Program-made: the position numbers and the translations under genes
Shown: one piece after another, positions 9,310 through 19,425 of the stretch
Layout of the letters: every line of letters starts with the position of its first letter
How positions within the stretch are numbered: the stretch's first letter is position 1
DNA from: Phaseolus vulgaris
Taxonomy: Eukaryota; Streptophyta; Magnoliopsida; Fabales; Fabaceae
Length of the DNA: 64,000 nt
NCBI RefSeq assembly: GCF_000499845.2
Contig: NW_027174143.1
Span: forward strand, 1-64,000
Reading direction: 5' to 3'
Notes under the pieces: generated by a model
Database searches by the model: none
Told to the model about the DNA's origin: nothing
What the model saw: the letters and a program-made list of their open reading frames with translations, nothing else

Positions 9310-9670
9310 AGGGTTGTGCCGGTTAGGGCTTCATCCAGACCGAGCCGAGTGTAAGGTGTTCGCAGGGTATGCCAGTTAAGGCTTCCTGTAGACCTAACCT
9401 AGTTGATCGGTCTCGGCAAGGTATGCCGGTTAAGGCTTCATCAAGACCAAATCTAGTTGATCGGTCTCGGCAGGGTATGCCGGTTAAGGCTTCACCCAGA
9501 CCAAACCTAGTTGATCGGTCTCGACAGGGTATGCCGGTTAGGGCTATATCCAGACCAAGCCGAGAGAGGTGTTTGCAGGGTATGCCAGTTAAGGCTTCAT
9601 CCAGACCAAACCTGGTTGATCGATCTCGGCAGGGTATGCCGGTTAGGGCTTCATCCTGACCGAGCCGAGG
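9310..9670. repeat. 54-bp tandem repeat array in element B
   Basis: Unit anchors (GTATGCC) fall at 9367, 9421, 9475, 9529, 9580 and 9634: spacing 54 with one 51-bp unit, about seven units in all including partial ones. Each unit reads TATGCCGGTTAAGGCTTCA, CCAGACC, then TTGATCGGTCTCGGCAGG. Because 54 and 51 are multiples of three, open frames run through the array on both strands; these are artefacts. Bases 9671-9806 are non-coding and lead into integrase. Confidence 0.85.
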
Positions 9671-9806
9671 GGTTGCGGGAAAACGCCTCATCAAAACTCC
9701 CTGGTAGGGTGAGGAAAGAGTGCGTGACTTTATTAAATTCATATGAAATAAAACTTGAGGTGCGTGGCATTCCACGTCCTCGGTACAATTTTGCCCGAAA
9801 GCCACT

Positions 9807-10612
9807 CTAAGTGATAATCTCCCCCCTTTGTGACTTCTCAGACTCGAAAAGGTCCCTCCTAGTTGGACGAGAACTTCCCTTCATTTTTTCTCGCGTTGCT
9901 GCGCATTCTCCAAACAAGGTCTCCCTTCTGGAAGCTCTTCGGCCAGACTTTTGTCTTGTATCTCCTTGACACCCGGATCTTACAGGCGACCTCCTGAATC
10001 CTGCTTTTGTCACGAAACTTACGTACCAAATCAAGGTTGACCGCTAGGCTTTCCTCGTTTAGGGTGAGGTCGAACATCTGCCTTCGTATGGTGGGTTCGG
10101 CCACCTCGACTGGGATCATGGCCTCGACCCCATATGTCAGGTTGTAGGGTGTCTCCTGCGTGGTAGTCTGGGGGGTGCATTTGTACGCCCAGAGTACTTC
10201 TATCAGCTCCTCGGTCCATCAGCCTTTTGCCTTGCCTAGGCTTTTTTCAGCTCATTGAGTATGACCTTGTTCGCAGCCTCGGCCTGCCCGTTGGTTTGCG
10301 GGTGTTCGACCGAGGCCGTAGCAGACTTGATGCCCAGGTCGTCATAGAAGGATTGCAGGCCTCGATCAATAAACTATCGACCATTATTAGTGATTATTGT
10401 GTGGGGGACGCCGAATTGGCAAACAATGCTTCTCCATACGAAATTTTGGACGTTTTTGGCCGAGATGGATGTAAGGGGTACGGCCTCGATCCATTTCGAA
10501 AATAGTAAACTCCCACGAGGAGGAACTTGGTCTGCCCTTTTCCTAGCACAAAGGGACCGATGATACTGTGCAGCTCTTCCGGCCTTATGTGATGGATGGT
10601 CGGCCGCCCCAT
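9807..10612 (-). pseudogene. Integrase remnant of element B
   Basis: Minus-strand frames give integrase in pieces: SKWIEAVPLTSISAKNVQNF and VWRSIVCQFGVPHTIITNNG (core, about 10500-10374), then SVEHPQTNGQAEAANKVI around 10300-10240, and MIPVEVAEPT to WRMRSNARKNEGKF (10119-9850, C-terminal part). The position of the second catalytic Asp reads Asn (TNNG), a stop follows, and frames change repeatedly. The first part of integrase, with the zinc finger, is missing because the sequence joins directly to RT near 10612. Confidence 0.7.
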
Positions 10613-10900
10613 CCACTAGGCGATCGATATTTGGGAGGGGATAGGTATCCTTTGGGCATGCGCTGTTGAGGTTTCTATAGTCAACGCACATCCTCCAGCT
10701 GTTGTTTGGTTTGGTGACCATGACGACATTGGCCAATCAAATCGTGTATCGGGCCTCCCGTATGAATCCGGCCGATAGAAGCTTCTCGGATTCTCCCTTC
10801 GCTGCTAGGTGTTTTTCATCGCCCAGATCCCTCTTCTTCTGGGAGATTGGTCAGGCTTCTTTGAATATCGACAGTGGATGGGTGATGACGTCAGGGCTCA
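10613..10900 (-). pseudogene. Reverse transcriptase N-terminal remnant of element B
   Basis: The minus strand encodes ANVVMVTKPNNSWRMCVDYR and LNSACPKDTYPLPNIDRLVD (10736-10612), the first conserved RT blocks of Tat-type gypsy elements. Upstream pieces (EKLLSAGFIREARY-like) are frameshifted. After RLVDGA the sequence jumps to integrase, so the palm with the YVDD motif, both RNase H domains and the start of integrase have been lost. Confidence 0.7.
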
Positions 10901-11640
10901 CCCCCGCATGTCGATCGGTGTCCATGAGAACATGTCCATATTCTTCTTCGGCCCGGTGTCCATGATCTCGGTTTCGGCAGCGGCCATGGTCGTCCCTACA
11001 GCAGTGTTGTGTTATTTGTCTAGGAGGGGTACTCTCCTAAGCTCTTCTCTTGCCTCCAATCTATCCTCGGTCGCCTGGGGATCGAGGTTTACCAACGCGA
11101 CTGTTGGCTCAACTGACATTGGTCGAGCCCCCCCTGGGTGAGCGGTCCTTTCGGGAGGACTTTCTCTTGGGAGAGGTGTCGTACCTTAAGGGTTCCACCC
11201 GGAGGCTTTCGGCGTAGCACTCTCATGCCTCCTTCTGGTCCACATGGATCGTAAGAATGTCCCCCGTCTTCGAAGGGAACTTCATTGCCAGGTGAGGGGT
11301 CGATACTATGGCCATCAGCCTGTTGACCGAGGAGGATGTTGTAGGAGGTATTGGCATCGATGACCAGATACCGGATCTTTATAGTCTTGGTGTTCTTCCC
11401 CTCGCTGAAGGTGGTGTAGAGCTCAATGTTTCTTCCGGGCGTTGTTGGTGCTCCCTCTCTCGGCGAAGCCGCCAGCTATGGTTTTGATAACTTCTCGGTT
11501 ACCTCTTTTGTCGGTCCTAGGCTGTCGGTCGTCTCTGTGATCTTGGTCATTTCGACCGTGCTATGCTGACCTTGTTCGCCTAGGGGGTTCCGCTCGGCGG
11601 GGTGGGTCTCGGCCGTTCCTGACGAATCGGCGGAGGTGCC
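10901..11640 (-). pseudogene. Protease and linker remnant of element B
   Basis: This part would carry the aspartic protease and the linker to RT. Minus-strand pieces are readable, notably an RYLVIDANTSYNILLGQ-like stretch near 11390-11330 typical of the end of the protease domain, and a SAGGFAERG-like piece near 11480. The catalytic D-S/Q-G segment was not found, and frames change several times, so part of the protease appears deleted. Confidence 0.45.
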
Positions 11641-11644
11641 CAAC

Positions 11645-12376
11645 CTAGATAAGTTCCTCGATCTTATCCTTCAGAGCCTCACACTCCTCCGTCGAGTGCC
11701 CGCTATTTTGATGGTAGCGACACTGCTTCCTTCGGTCGACATTATTTGGGCTGACCACTTTTCTTGGAGGAGGGATCAACTTGGCGTTGAGAGCCTCGTC
11801 CAGAATTCTTCCCCTCTCGGCCGTCACGAGTGTGTATCTAGAGAACCGGATTGGTCGGTCCCGGTTGTATCTGCGTCGGTCGTTCCTTTGACTCGGCCGG
11901 CCTTGGAGGTCTTTCTCCTCCTTGTTCTTATCTCCACTAGCCTCGGCACGGGCTTGGTTACGGAACTCTCTGATTTCTTCCAGCTGCATGTACTTAGCAA
12001 CTCTCTTTCTCAGCTCGTCCAGGCTATCGGCCGGTTGCATGCACAGGTTGTCAGCAAAGGGCCCTGGACGTAGGGTTGTCAGCATGTGATGCATGGCAAC
12101 GTCCGAGCTCAGATTCTGGATGCTCATTGCCACCTTGCTGAACCTGTCAACAAAGGTTCTCAAGGACTCTCCCTTCTCCTGGCGGATGCCCACCAGGGCG
12201 ATGGATGTCAGGTGGCGCAGCCGGCTGGTGGAGTTGGGTGAGAGCTTGGTGAACCAACTAAGGGTTGCTCCGTACAAAGACGTAGGAAACACTCGGCATA
12301 ACACTGCGTCATCCGAGGTGTAGAGACACATGTGGGTAGTGAATGCATCAATATGCTCGTCTGGGTCGGTAGACAC
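11645..12376 (-). pseudogene. Gag core and C-terminal part of element B, 243 codons open
   Basis: An open minus-strand frame begins with STDPDEHIDAFTTHM, the start of a gag core. It continues with LYGATLSWFTKLSPNS, FVDRFSKVAMSIQNLSSDVA and, at the end, CRYHQNSGHSTEECEALKDK, the knuckle-like C-terminus of Tat gag. Usually a ~100-residue N-terminal part precedes DPDEH; here it is missing and is instead found at 5405-5724. The frame itself has no stop, in contrast to the rest of the element. The right end abuts a copia LTR piece at about 12377. Confidence 0.75.
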
Positions 12377-12377
12377 A

Positions 12378-12629
12378 TCTCACATGAAATATTGAGTGAT
12401 CACGTTTTTTAACACAGATAAAAGAGTTTTCATTGAGGGACAAAAGCTTTGAATGTTTTCTTGAAAGGTTCTCTCAAAGAATTCAAGTGTGCTTGTTCAT
12501 TGTGTGCCTTGGTCAAGGGTTGAGGTTCTGTCATTGCTAAACTGCCGAAAAGTGTTGTTGTTTTAGGTTTCTTGCATCTTCTTTTCAAGTGCTTTCTTTC
12601 CTTATTGTTTCTTGTGTAAAGGTGGTTGT
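12378..12629 (+). repeat. Copia LTR piece
   Basis: Matches the end of the longer piece at 28652-29416 (ATGAGTGATCACG, TCTCTCAAAGAATTCAAG, GTGTGCCTTGGTCAAGG). It begins at the truncation of element B and ends where the E-family LTR starts. No coding sequence. Confidence 0.5.
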
Positions 12630-13255
12630 TGTTCCTGCCGGTCGACTAGATCACCTTCGTACATGTCTACGAGTTGCGTTTCAAGGACTCATTTGCCTTC
12701 GTTCCAATCATCACCCTTCGCCGCCTTGAATACCGAAAACAGAGAGACAAATGGGAGCCCTCGCGACCGTTTGCACTCTGACGCTCAAGTCAGTAATGGC
12801 AGAAAACATCGTTGCACCTCCGTAACAGAACACCACAAACACTGTACTCAAGGAAGCGCGTAACTGAATTCTCTCTCGTTCTCAGATTACTTGTGTGTAA
12901 AGTGTGAAAAAGTACCTTAGTCTATTATCAGCGAGAGCTTATATACCTTTGACTTAAGTGCTTTTGCCACGTGGTTGTCTCTAACTCAAGCATCGCTGCA
13001 GGCAGGCCCTCATGTCATCGTAACTTAAGCTAAGGTTGACTCCAGTGAGTGAGGCTGCCCTTTCGAAGTGCAACTGGCGCGGGATGACCACTCAGGCGTC
13101 AACTCATACGCCCAACATCAGAGGGATCATCCATACTGAGCGTTCACTGCCCCCTGACGTCCAATGCATGGCAATCGCTGCTGGAACTAGACTCTAACGA
13201 GTCGTATTTGTTCCAGTGGTTCTCTAGCGGTGGGGCGTACTGCCGCTTCCCTACA
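12630..13255 (-). repeat. E-family LTR copy 1 (626 bp, minus)
   Basis: It starts (plus strand) TGTTCCTGCCGGTCGAC, the same type of end as the C family (TGTTCCGTCCGGTTGAC), and has the shared LTR motif at 12780-12793, at the usual distance from this end. The other boundary (CTACA at 13251-13255) is a guess from the TG...CA rule; copy 2 (29417-30042) gives the same length. A CACGTG G-box lies near 12967. No internal region is attached, so it may be a solo or partial LTR. Confidence 0.45.
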
Positions 13256-13650
13256 CCTTTATGCATGGTCTTGGTGGGTTGGGCTTCTCCATACTGGTAG
13301 CTGGGATGTGCTCTTCAAACCACTATTATGACTCAGGTGCCGAGGGCCGAGGACTCCTCGCCTCTCCCCAAGCCGACACCTCCTCGGTCCTCTTACACGT
13401 GAGCCTGACGAGGCTCGTTCCAAACCAACTGAACACTCCTCGTGGGCCCCATCTTCGGGGGTCCCATGTTTACTTTCTGGGCTTATTCATTATGTTCTTC
13501 AAAGATCCTGAATAAGTTCTTTGTTGTTTGCAAATATCTAAATCTGTGTGTTGGCTGTTTAAAGAGAATAATAAATCTTTAAACTAACTCTTTTCAAGAT
13601 TCATATTCTCTTCAAGATCACTTGTTAAAGATTCAGAGTTGAAATTTTGG
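13256..13650. other. Non-coding GC-rich then AT-rich stretch of unknown origin
   Basis: The first part contains GC-rich text (CCGAGGGCCGAGGACTCC) that could be more of an E-type LTR; the second part (from about 13515) resembles a copia LTR end. The same stretch recurs at 30043-30449. The short open frame at 13261-13515 is not convincing as a gene. Confidence 0.4.
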
Positions 13651-14041
13651 CTCTCGAGCTCGGGTGAACACCGAATGGGGGGGGGGGGGGGGGTACTTGT
13701 GGAAGGCACTTCAACGCTCAAGTCAGTAAAGCGGGTGATCAGTATTCGGGTCGGTGCACAGTAATAAATTACGTACCTTTCTCCTTGGGATGTGTGCTAT
13801 TTATATTATTTTAATGGACTTACCTTATTGGTCCTGATTAGTGGAATGGATCTCACTTATGAGTGTATTACCTAATCCTTAATGACGGATTAACTTCACT
13901 GACCTTGGTTTGAGCGTTAATGGCGATTTCCCTTGTCTCGGCAAAGCTTTTGTGGTCTCGGCCAGGTTTCCGCGATCTCGGTTAGCAAGCTTGAGTCTTA
14001 GTCAGGGTGATCAGATCTTCGGTGTAGCCCATACCAGTACA
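13651..14041 (-). repeat. B-family LTR, truncated copy
   Basis: Homologous to the LTR at 5806-6307 but lacking the first ~120 bases at its left side. It keeps the LTR start TGTACTGG (minus strand, 14041) and the shared motif at 13713-13726. A run of 17 G at 13677-13693 replaces the run of eight in element B. It is followed directly by DEFL downstream sequence. Confidence 0.75.
13677..13693. repeat. Poly-G tract (17 G)
   Basis: A homopolymer inside the B-family LTR. The equivalent run is 8 in element B (5951-5958) and 7 in the block II copy (about 30476-30482), so it is slippage-prone. Confidence 0.9.
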
Positions 14042-14670
14042 GTGGTAGCTAATGAATGTGCACCATTTTGAAGAAGATTTTTCTTATTTTTCAAGATTCA
14101 CCCTACAATATGGTGCAAAAAGAGCCAAAATAAACTATTTTAATCCCTACAATATGACACAAATATTTTATAAAAAAAACTATATAAAAAATGCAAAATC
14201 CAATTTAATTTATTGTAATTGATTGTTAATTTTTTTTTATTCAACTCTTAATAAAAAAAGTATACGACTTTTAAATGTATAATTTTTAAGTATATAAATT
14301 ACGCCCCTAATAATTTTACTAGAAAAGAAATTACATTTAATAAGTTAAAAAAATATTATAGTTTAATTTTTTTAATATATTTAAACCTATTATTGTTGTA
14401 ATTTTAATAAATATAATATAGTTTACAAAATTTAAACATTTTAAACTTACAACAATATTTACAACAACAACATTTTGTTTTCATTTATCTACTTCTAGTT
14501 CTAATGTAATAACAATTACAATAATGGTATATACTAAAGATCTTCATTTAATCATTTTGTTTTTCATAAATTAAGTGGCACTATTAGAAATAATTAAATG
14601 AAAACTAATTTTATAAAAAATAATTAGTTGTTTTTACAACTGCTCAGGTGTATTTCTTTGGGCTCTAAAT
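14042..14670. other. AT-rich sequence normally downstream of the DEFL gene (gene absent)
   Basis: Starts GTGGTAGCTAATGAATGTGC, the text that follows the DEFL genes at 25081 and 38271, and continues for about 600 bases with high similarity. No DEFL exon lies upstream here; a B-family LTR takes its place. No gene seen. Confidence 0.75.
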
Positions 14671-15003
14671 ATGGAGGAAGATGACTTTTGTGTATGGGAT
14701 GAAAGTAAAGCTAATTACAATTTTGATGGCTTCCTCAAACAATTGTGGCAGGTTAAAGAATTTACCAATGCTTTGACAACTGCGTGGAGAGTCCTTTTGT
14801 ATTTTTTTCATCCAGTTCAATATTACCTCATAACTATTAATATGCTCTTTATCATTCTTATGAGTATGATCTTAGTCCCTTTATTGGAACATGATGCATG
14901 GTAGAGTCCACCATGTTCCTTTCTCTATCTACAAATATATTCAGACACTTCATAACTACTCAAAAACAACAACTGCTCAGGTGTATTTCTTTGGGCTCTA
15001 AAT
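14671..15003 (+). repeat. 333-bp tandem duplication at the start of the LINE fragment
   Basis: The first 48 codons of the LINE zf-RVT piece are present twice (starts 14671 and 15004). The insert between them is a copy of TATTAATATGCTCTTTATC sequence that also occurs downstream of the DEFL genes. The same 333-bp spacing occurs at 32736/33069, so the duplication predates the block duplication. Confidence 0.8.
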
Positions 15004-15582
15004 ATGGAGGAAGATTACTTTTGTGTATGGGATGAAAGTAAAGCTAATTACAATTTTGATGGCTTCCTCAAACAGTTGTGGCAGGTTAAAGCATTTACCA
15101 ATGCTTTGACTACTGCATGGAGAGTCCTTTTGGATAAAATGCCAACTCGTATCAGCTTAAGTAGAAGAGGAGTGGTAGGTTTCTTCTCTGAATGTGGGTT
15201 ATGCCAAACTTCAGAAGAGACTTATCAACACCTATTCCTGGAATTCTTCGTGGCACAGGTGTGGTCTTTATGTCTTAGATGGATGGGAATTTTGAATGCC
15301 CAACATAAGGATTTGAAGTCTCACTTTGTTAACTTTCACCTGGTGCATTTCAGAACCAAGCAAATTCTGGTATGGAAAGGTTTGTGGTTGGGAATAGCGA
15401 GGGACGTGTGGGAACAAAGAAATATTGTTATCTTTAAGCAAGGGAAACCTAATGCGCAAGAAATCTTCCATCAGGCACAACCCAGATCCAGACTGTGGAT
15501 GACAAACATGGTATGTGCTTTCAACTTTTCCTTCTTAGATTGGCTCTTAAATCTTGAACTTTGTCGAAAAAGTTACAGGTGA
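15004..15582 (+). pseudogene. LINE (L1-type) reverse transcriptase C-terminal zf-RVT fragment, 192 aa
   Basis: An open frame of 192 codons matches the C-terminal zinc-binding region of plant L1-type LINE ORF2: a tryptophan-rich start (LWQVKAFTNALTTAWRVLLD), KMPTRISLSRRG, the CGLCQTSEETYQHLF motif (Cys-X2-Cys, then His), AQVWSLCLRWMGI, and FRTKQILVWKGLWLGIARDV before WEQRN. RT and endonuclease are absent, so this is a 5'-truncated LINE and not a functional gene. A LINE 3' tail follows. A near-identical copy lies at 33069-33650. Confidence 0.75.
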
Positions 15583-16880
15583 TGAACGGAAGTTCTGTCA
15601 CCTGTTAAGATTCTGTTCAACACAAGGGGAGTGGAGTTTTGTTCTGCCTTTACAATTTAGACTGTGAATAATCTCAATACTAAGGGTTAAGGGTGTATGG
15701 TAGTTTTTGTTGCTTTGTAGAGGTTGTATGGTAGCTTTGTTGATGATGTTGTTAGTTGGTAAGTTGGGACTGTTAGGATGGGATGTGGATGGAGAGGTTT
15801 TATCCTTGAATCCTCTGGTCTGTGTCTTTGCTTTCTTTACTTCCTTAAACCTACTCCAGAAAATAAAGGGTGCGGTCTTAAGTAAACAACAAAGAGCATC
15901 TGTTGGTAGCGTTTCTCTAAGGGGCCTAGTAAATCTTTGTTTCAGTCTTGTGTGGAGCAGACAACATAAACTATGATGGTTTCTATTGTGGGGACCCTGG
16001 AGGCGTGCCGATGTTTTTGAGGGACATTGGTTATTTGGGATGCGTGTCCTACGGATCAATTACTAGGAAGCTAGTGTTATAACTAGTTTTGGAGGAGGTG
16101 CTTTTTGGTTTTAGTTGCCTTTTTTAAGCATTGTACTTCTTTGTTCACAAAGTTCTCCCCTTGGTGGATGATCAATCATTAGTGGTCATCTCCTTCTAAG
16201 TTGGATCAAATGTTGTTTGTCTATAGGCGTTGGATATTTGGTTTTCTTCATATTATGACTGGAGGGGAGCTCCTAATCTTTGGAAAAGATGTTATCAGTT
16301 ATAGTGGTTTTGTTGTTTATACAAGGGAGCCAATTTTGGTTGGTGAAGGTGTTGCTCATCCTGTTGCTAAGGCAGACTTTCTTTACGAATTAGAGGTGAA
16401 TCAAAGTATGTGCAGATTCATCCTCAAGTTCCTTATGCTTTGTCTGCTGGAAGATTCTTATTCTTTGGTTTTGGTAGTCTTCGTGCAGATGAAGGATTTG
16501 ATGACGAATATATCTAACCAAGGGTACCGTAAAATGTATAGATTAGGATCTTAGAAGCCGTGAGCTTTGTCCAAAACGCCAACTCTTAAGTGTTGGTCTC
16601 CCTGTTGGATGTTGCAGATCCAACCTAAGTGTAACCAGGGTAATATTGCTAAGCACACGGTTTTGTGCAGCTTTTTATGCTTGCTGTCAAAAATGCTTTT
16701 TGTACAACATTTTTGCATAATTTGGCAGCAACATTGGCAACTTTGTTTCTCTTTCTGCCAGTGTTTTGTAGTTTTTCCTGCCTCTGACTTTTTTTGCGAA
16801 TGTTGGTTCTTGTATAAGGGTTGAGACATTCCTAAAGTGTCCCTCTTAATTTATTTTATTCTTTGTCGATAAAAAATATA
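15583..16880 (+). repeat. LINE 3' untranslated region and tail
   Basis: Non-coding sequence continuing from the zf-RVT fragment. It ends in TATTTTATTCTTTGTCGAT followed by an A-run near 16868-16878, the tail form of plant L1 elements. The small frames inside (15707, 16201, 16567) have no recognisable domains and recur only because the block is duplicated. Confidence 0.6.
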
Positions 16881-18625
16881 TTTGGACACTTCATTTGATG
16901 AGTTTAATTAATTTTAAATTATGCTATAACGATTTTTTTTCCTATCCAAATGTTTATATATTTTTAATCACTATCCAGATGTTTTCTTGGTCTTATATTT
17001 TTAGCATCTGCAATAGTTTAGTTGATTCGAGTCATGCAGATTATCGCAAACCATGATAAGAAAATGAAGTTATTTTTAAAAATAAACATAATTTATTTTC
17101 TTTTATGATTGTTATTGTAGTTTGTAGGTTATATAAATTAAATGACTTTAGGAAATCGTTTTTAGGTTTTATAAGGGTTAGACCACTATGGAAGTGGCCC
17201 ATATTTATTTATTTTTTCTTGTCGATAAAAAACAACTTTGTTAATAAAGCCAGTTTTCTATGTAAGTAACGCAAGTCCCTCTAGCTGTACATATCACAAT
17301 GCTTCTTATATTCCTCAAAAGAAATTAAATAAAAATAATGAAAGATAACTTTTTTTTATCAGTACGAAGTAATAAAATTAAATAGACTCACTTTAGTGGT
17401 GGTTCAACCCTTATATAGAGTAGTGAGTTCAAAGAGTATCTTTCTATATACATATCAAACCACAATATAACTGGAGGGGAGCTCCTAATCTTTGGCAAAG
17501 ATGTTATCTTTTGTGGTTTATACTCTAAAAGGGAGCCAATTTTGGTTGGTGTATGTGTTGGTCACCCCGTCCCTAAGGCAAACTTTCTTAACGAATTAGA
17601 GGTGAATCGAATTATGTGCAGATTCATCCTCAAGTTCCTTATGCTTTGTCTGTTGGAAGATGCTTATCCATTAGTTTTGGTAGTTTTAGTGCAGATGAAG
17701 GATTTGATGACAAATATATTTATCCAAGGGTACCTTAAAATGTATAGATTGGAACCTTGGAAGCAGTGAGCATTATCCAAAACGCCAACTCTTGCCTGTA
17801 AGTAGAAGTGTTGGCCTCCATTTTGGATGTTACAGACCCAACCTAAGTGCAACCAGGGTTATATTTCTAAGCACACGGGTTTGTGCAGGTTTTTATCCCT
17901 GCTGTCAAAAATATTTTTTGTACATTTTTGTTTTAATAATTTGGCAGCAACATTGGCAACTTTGTTTTTCTTTCTGCCTGTGTTTTGTATTTTTGGCTGC
18001 CTCTGGCTTTTTTTTGTGAAAGGTGGTTCTTGTATAAGGGTCGAAACACTCTTAAAGTGTCACTCTTAATTTATTTTATTCTTTATCGATAAAAAAAATA
18101 TTTGGACACTTCATTTGATGAGTTTTATTAATTTTAAATTATGTTATAAACATTATTTTCCTATCGAGATGTTTATATATTTTTAATCACTATCCAGATG
18201 TTTTCTTGGTCTTATATTTTTAGCATCTGCAATAGTTTAGTTGATTCGAGTCATGCAGATTATCGCAAACCATGATAAAAAAATGAAGTTATTTTTTAAA
18301 ATAAAAATAATTTATTTTCTTTTACGATTGTTATTGTAGTTTGTAGGTTATATAAATTAAATGACTTTAGGAAATCGTTTTTAGGTTTTATAAGGGTTAG
18401 ACCACTCTGGAAGTGACCCATATTTATTTATTTTTTCTTGTCGATAAAAAAAACTTATGTTAATAAAGCTAGTTTTTTTTTTTTGCAGGTAACACATGTC
18501 CCTTTAGCGATATATATCGCAATGCTTCTTTTATTCCTAAAAAGCAATTAAATAAAAAAATATAGAGAGTAGAGAGTAGAGACCTCAAAGACTATCTTTC
18601 TATATACATATCAAACCACAATATA
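16881..18625 (+). repeat. Further LINE 3' pieces and AT-rich sequence
   Basis: It holds a second copy of the LINE 3' region (about 17472-18105, similar to 16260-16880) and two short pieces with TTTTTTCTTGTCGATAAAAAA (about 17212 and 18432). These are tandem, partially duplicated LINE tails. No gene seen. The stretch ends at the acttg target site of element C. Confidence 0.55.
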
Positions 18626-18630
18626 ACTTG

Positions 18631-18903
18631 TGTACCGTCCTGTACCCGGGCGTTGACTAAGTCAAGGTCGAAGTCAACTCCAGAGGTCAAAGTCAACGCC
18701 AGGGGTCAAAGTCAATACCAGGCGTCGCCTAGGTGAAGAGACGCTAAGTGCCAGCGTCACCAAGAAGAGGCGTCGCCAAGGCAAGGCGTCGCCTAGGTGA
18801 AGGCGCCGCCCAACCAGGGCGTCGCCAGATCAAACAGTACTAAAGCAAGGCAATCACAGTGTGGTTCCCCGATACCCACAGGTAGGAAAGACTGTGGAGG
18901 GAG
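18631..18903 (+). repeat. Truncated 5' LTR of element C with W-box-like array
   Basis: Matches the first ~270 bases of the 3' LTR (22465-) with few substitutions, then diverges near 18903 where the rest of the LTR is deleted. The first 90 bases hold a cluster of TTGAC/GTCAA cores (about 18652-18715), the core of WRKY-bound W-boxes. They are followed by repeated GGCGTCGCC blocks. Confidence 0.8.
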
Positions 18904-19425
18904 ATAATACCGCCAAACGCCAGCGAATCGTTGGCAGGGTGTTCCCCGATACCTATAGGAAGGAAAAACCATGGAGGGAGTGACCCCCCCCAGAGCACTC
19001 GGCGTTTAGACACCCGGGGACGATACGGCGCTGCTGTAGCAGGCCTCTCCTTAGGCGTAGGCGCCTGGCGTTAAGGATCAAGGAAAGGACCGTTTCGGTG
19101 TTAGAGACACCCCGTGGACGATACGGCTTCACTAGGTGAGCCTCTCCATGGGCGTGGGCATTGGCACGTGACCTTTCCCAGGCCTACAAGGTCGCCCAAC
19201 GAAGTGAAAGAAGCAAGTATAATGCAAGCAAAACAACCAAGGCACAAGAAGGCCAAGGATGAGAATAAAATCGCACAGGCAGAATTCTATGTCGCAAGGA
19301 CACGAAAGTAATCATAACAAAATTCCAAAGTTGTAGCAAGAGTGCAGATGATTCAAAGAATTACAAATTTGTCAGAGAGGTTAAAACAAGTATAAAGGAA
19401 TAGGCTGATGATCGAGGGTGGCGGC
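18904..19425. other. GC-rich repeated spacer of element C
   Basis: Contains pairs of imperfect repeats such as GTTCCCCGATACC...AGGAAGG (18862 and 18941) and GGACGATACGGC (19017 and 19118). It corresponds in position to the tandem-repeat spacers between pol and the antisense gene in B and D. No gene seen. Confidence 0.6.

Larger units (their letters stand above)
5401..12376 (-). mobile_element. Element B: degenerate Tat-type gypsy element in circularly permuted order
   Basis: Read on the minus strand from 12376 to 5401 the order is: gag from its middle to its end, protease remnant, RT start, integrase, tandem-repeat spacers, an oppositely transcribed gene (plus strand), polypurine tract, LTR (6307-5806), primer site, and the N-terminal part of gag. 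The gag part at the left end stops near where the gag part at the right end begins. One LTR therefore serves as 3' LTR of the right part and 5' LTR of the left part. Coding parts are full of frameshifts and stops. Both ends are cut by unrelated sequence: copia at 5400 and a copia LTR piece at about 12377. Confidence 0.65.
12378..18625. repeat. Duplicated block I, first part (partner 29166-36858)
   Basis: Runs nearly identical to 29166-36858: copia LTR piece, E-family LTR, B-family LTR piece, AT-rich DEFL downstream sequence, LINE zf-RVT fragment and LINE 3' tails, in the same order and orientation. The main difference is a ~1.3-kb stretch (about 31390-32690) absent from this copy at about 14630. 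The block continues beyond the inserted element C at 23690-26857, matching 36858-40116. Confidence 0.85.

Noticed and set aside
9369..9810. Repetitive frames across the 54-bp array
   Set aside because: Same artefact as the 105-bp array: the unit length is divisible by three.
12630..13520. A complete element E with a gttgt target duplicate
   Set aside because: gttgt occurs at both ends, but the right boundary lacks the required CA terminus, so only a tentative LTR was kept.
16201..18069. Small open frames in the LINE 3' regions (also 34270-36154)
   Set aside because: No recognised domains, T-rich composition, and they lie in LINE untranslated sequence; they recur through block duplication.
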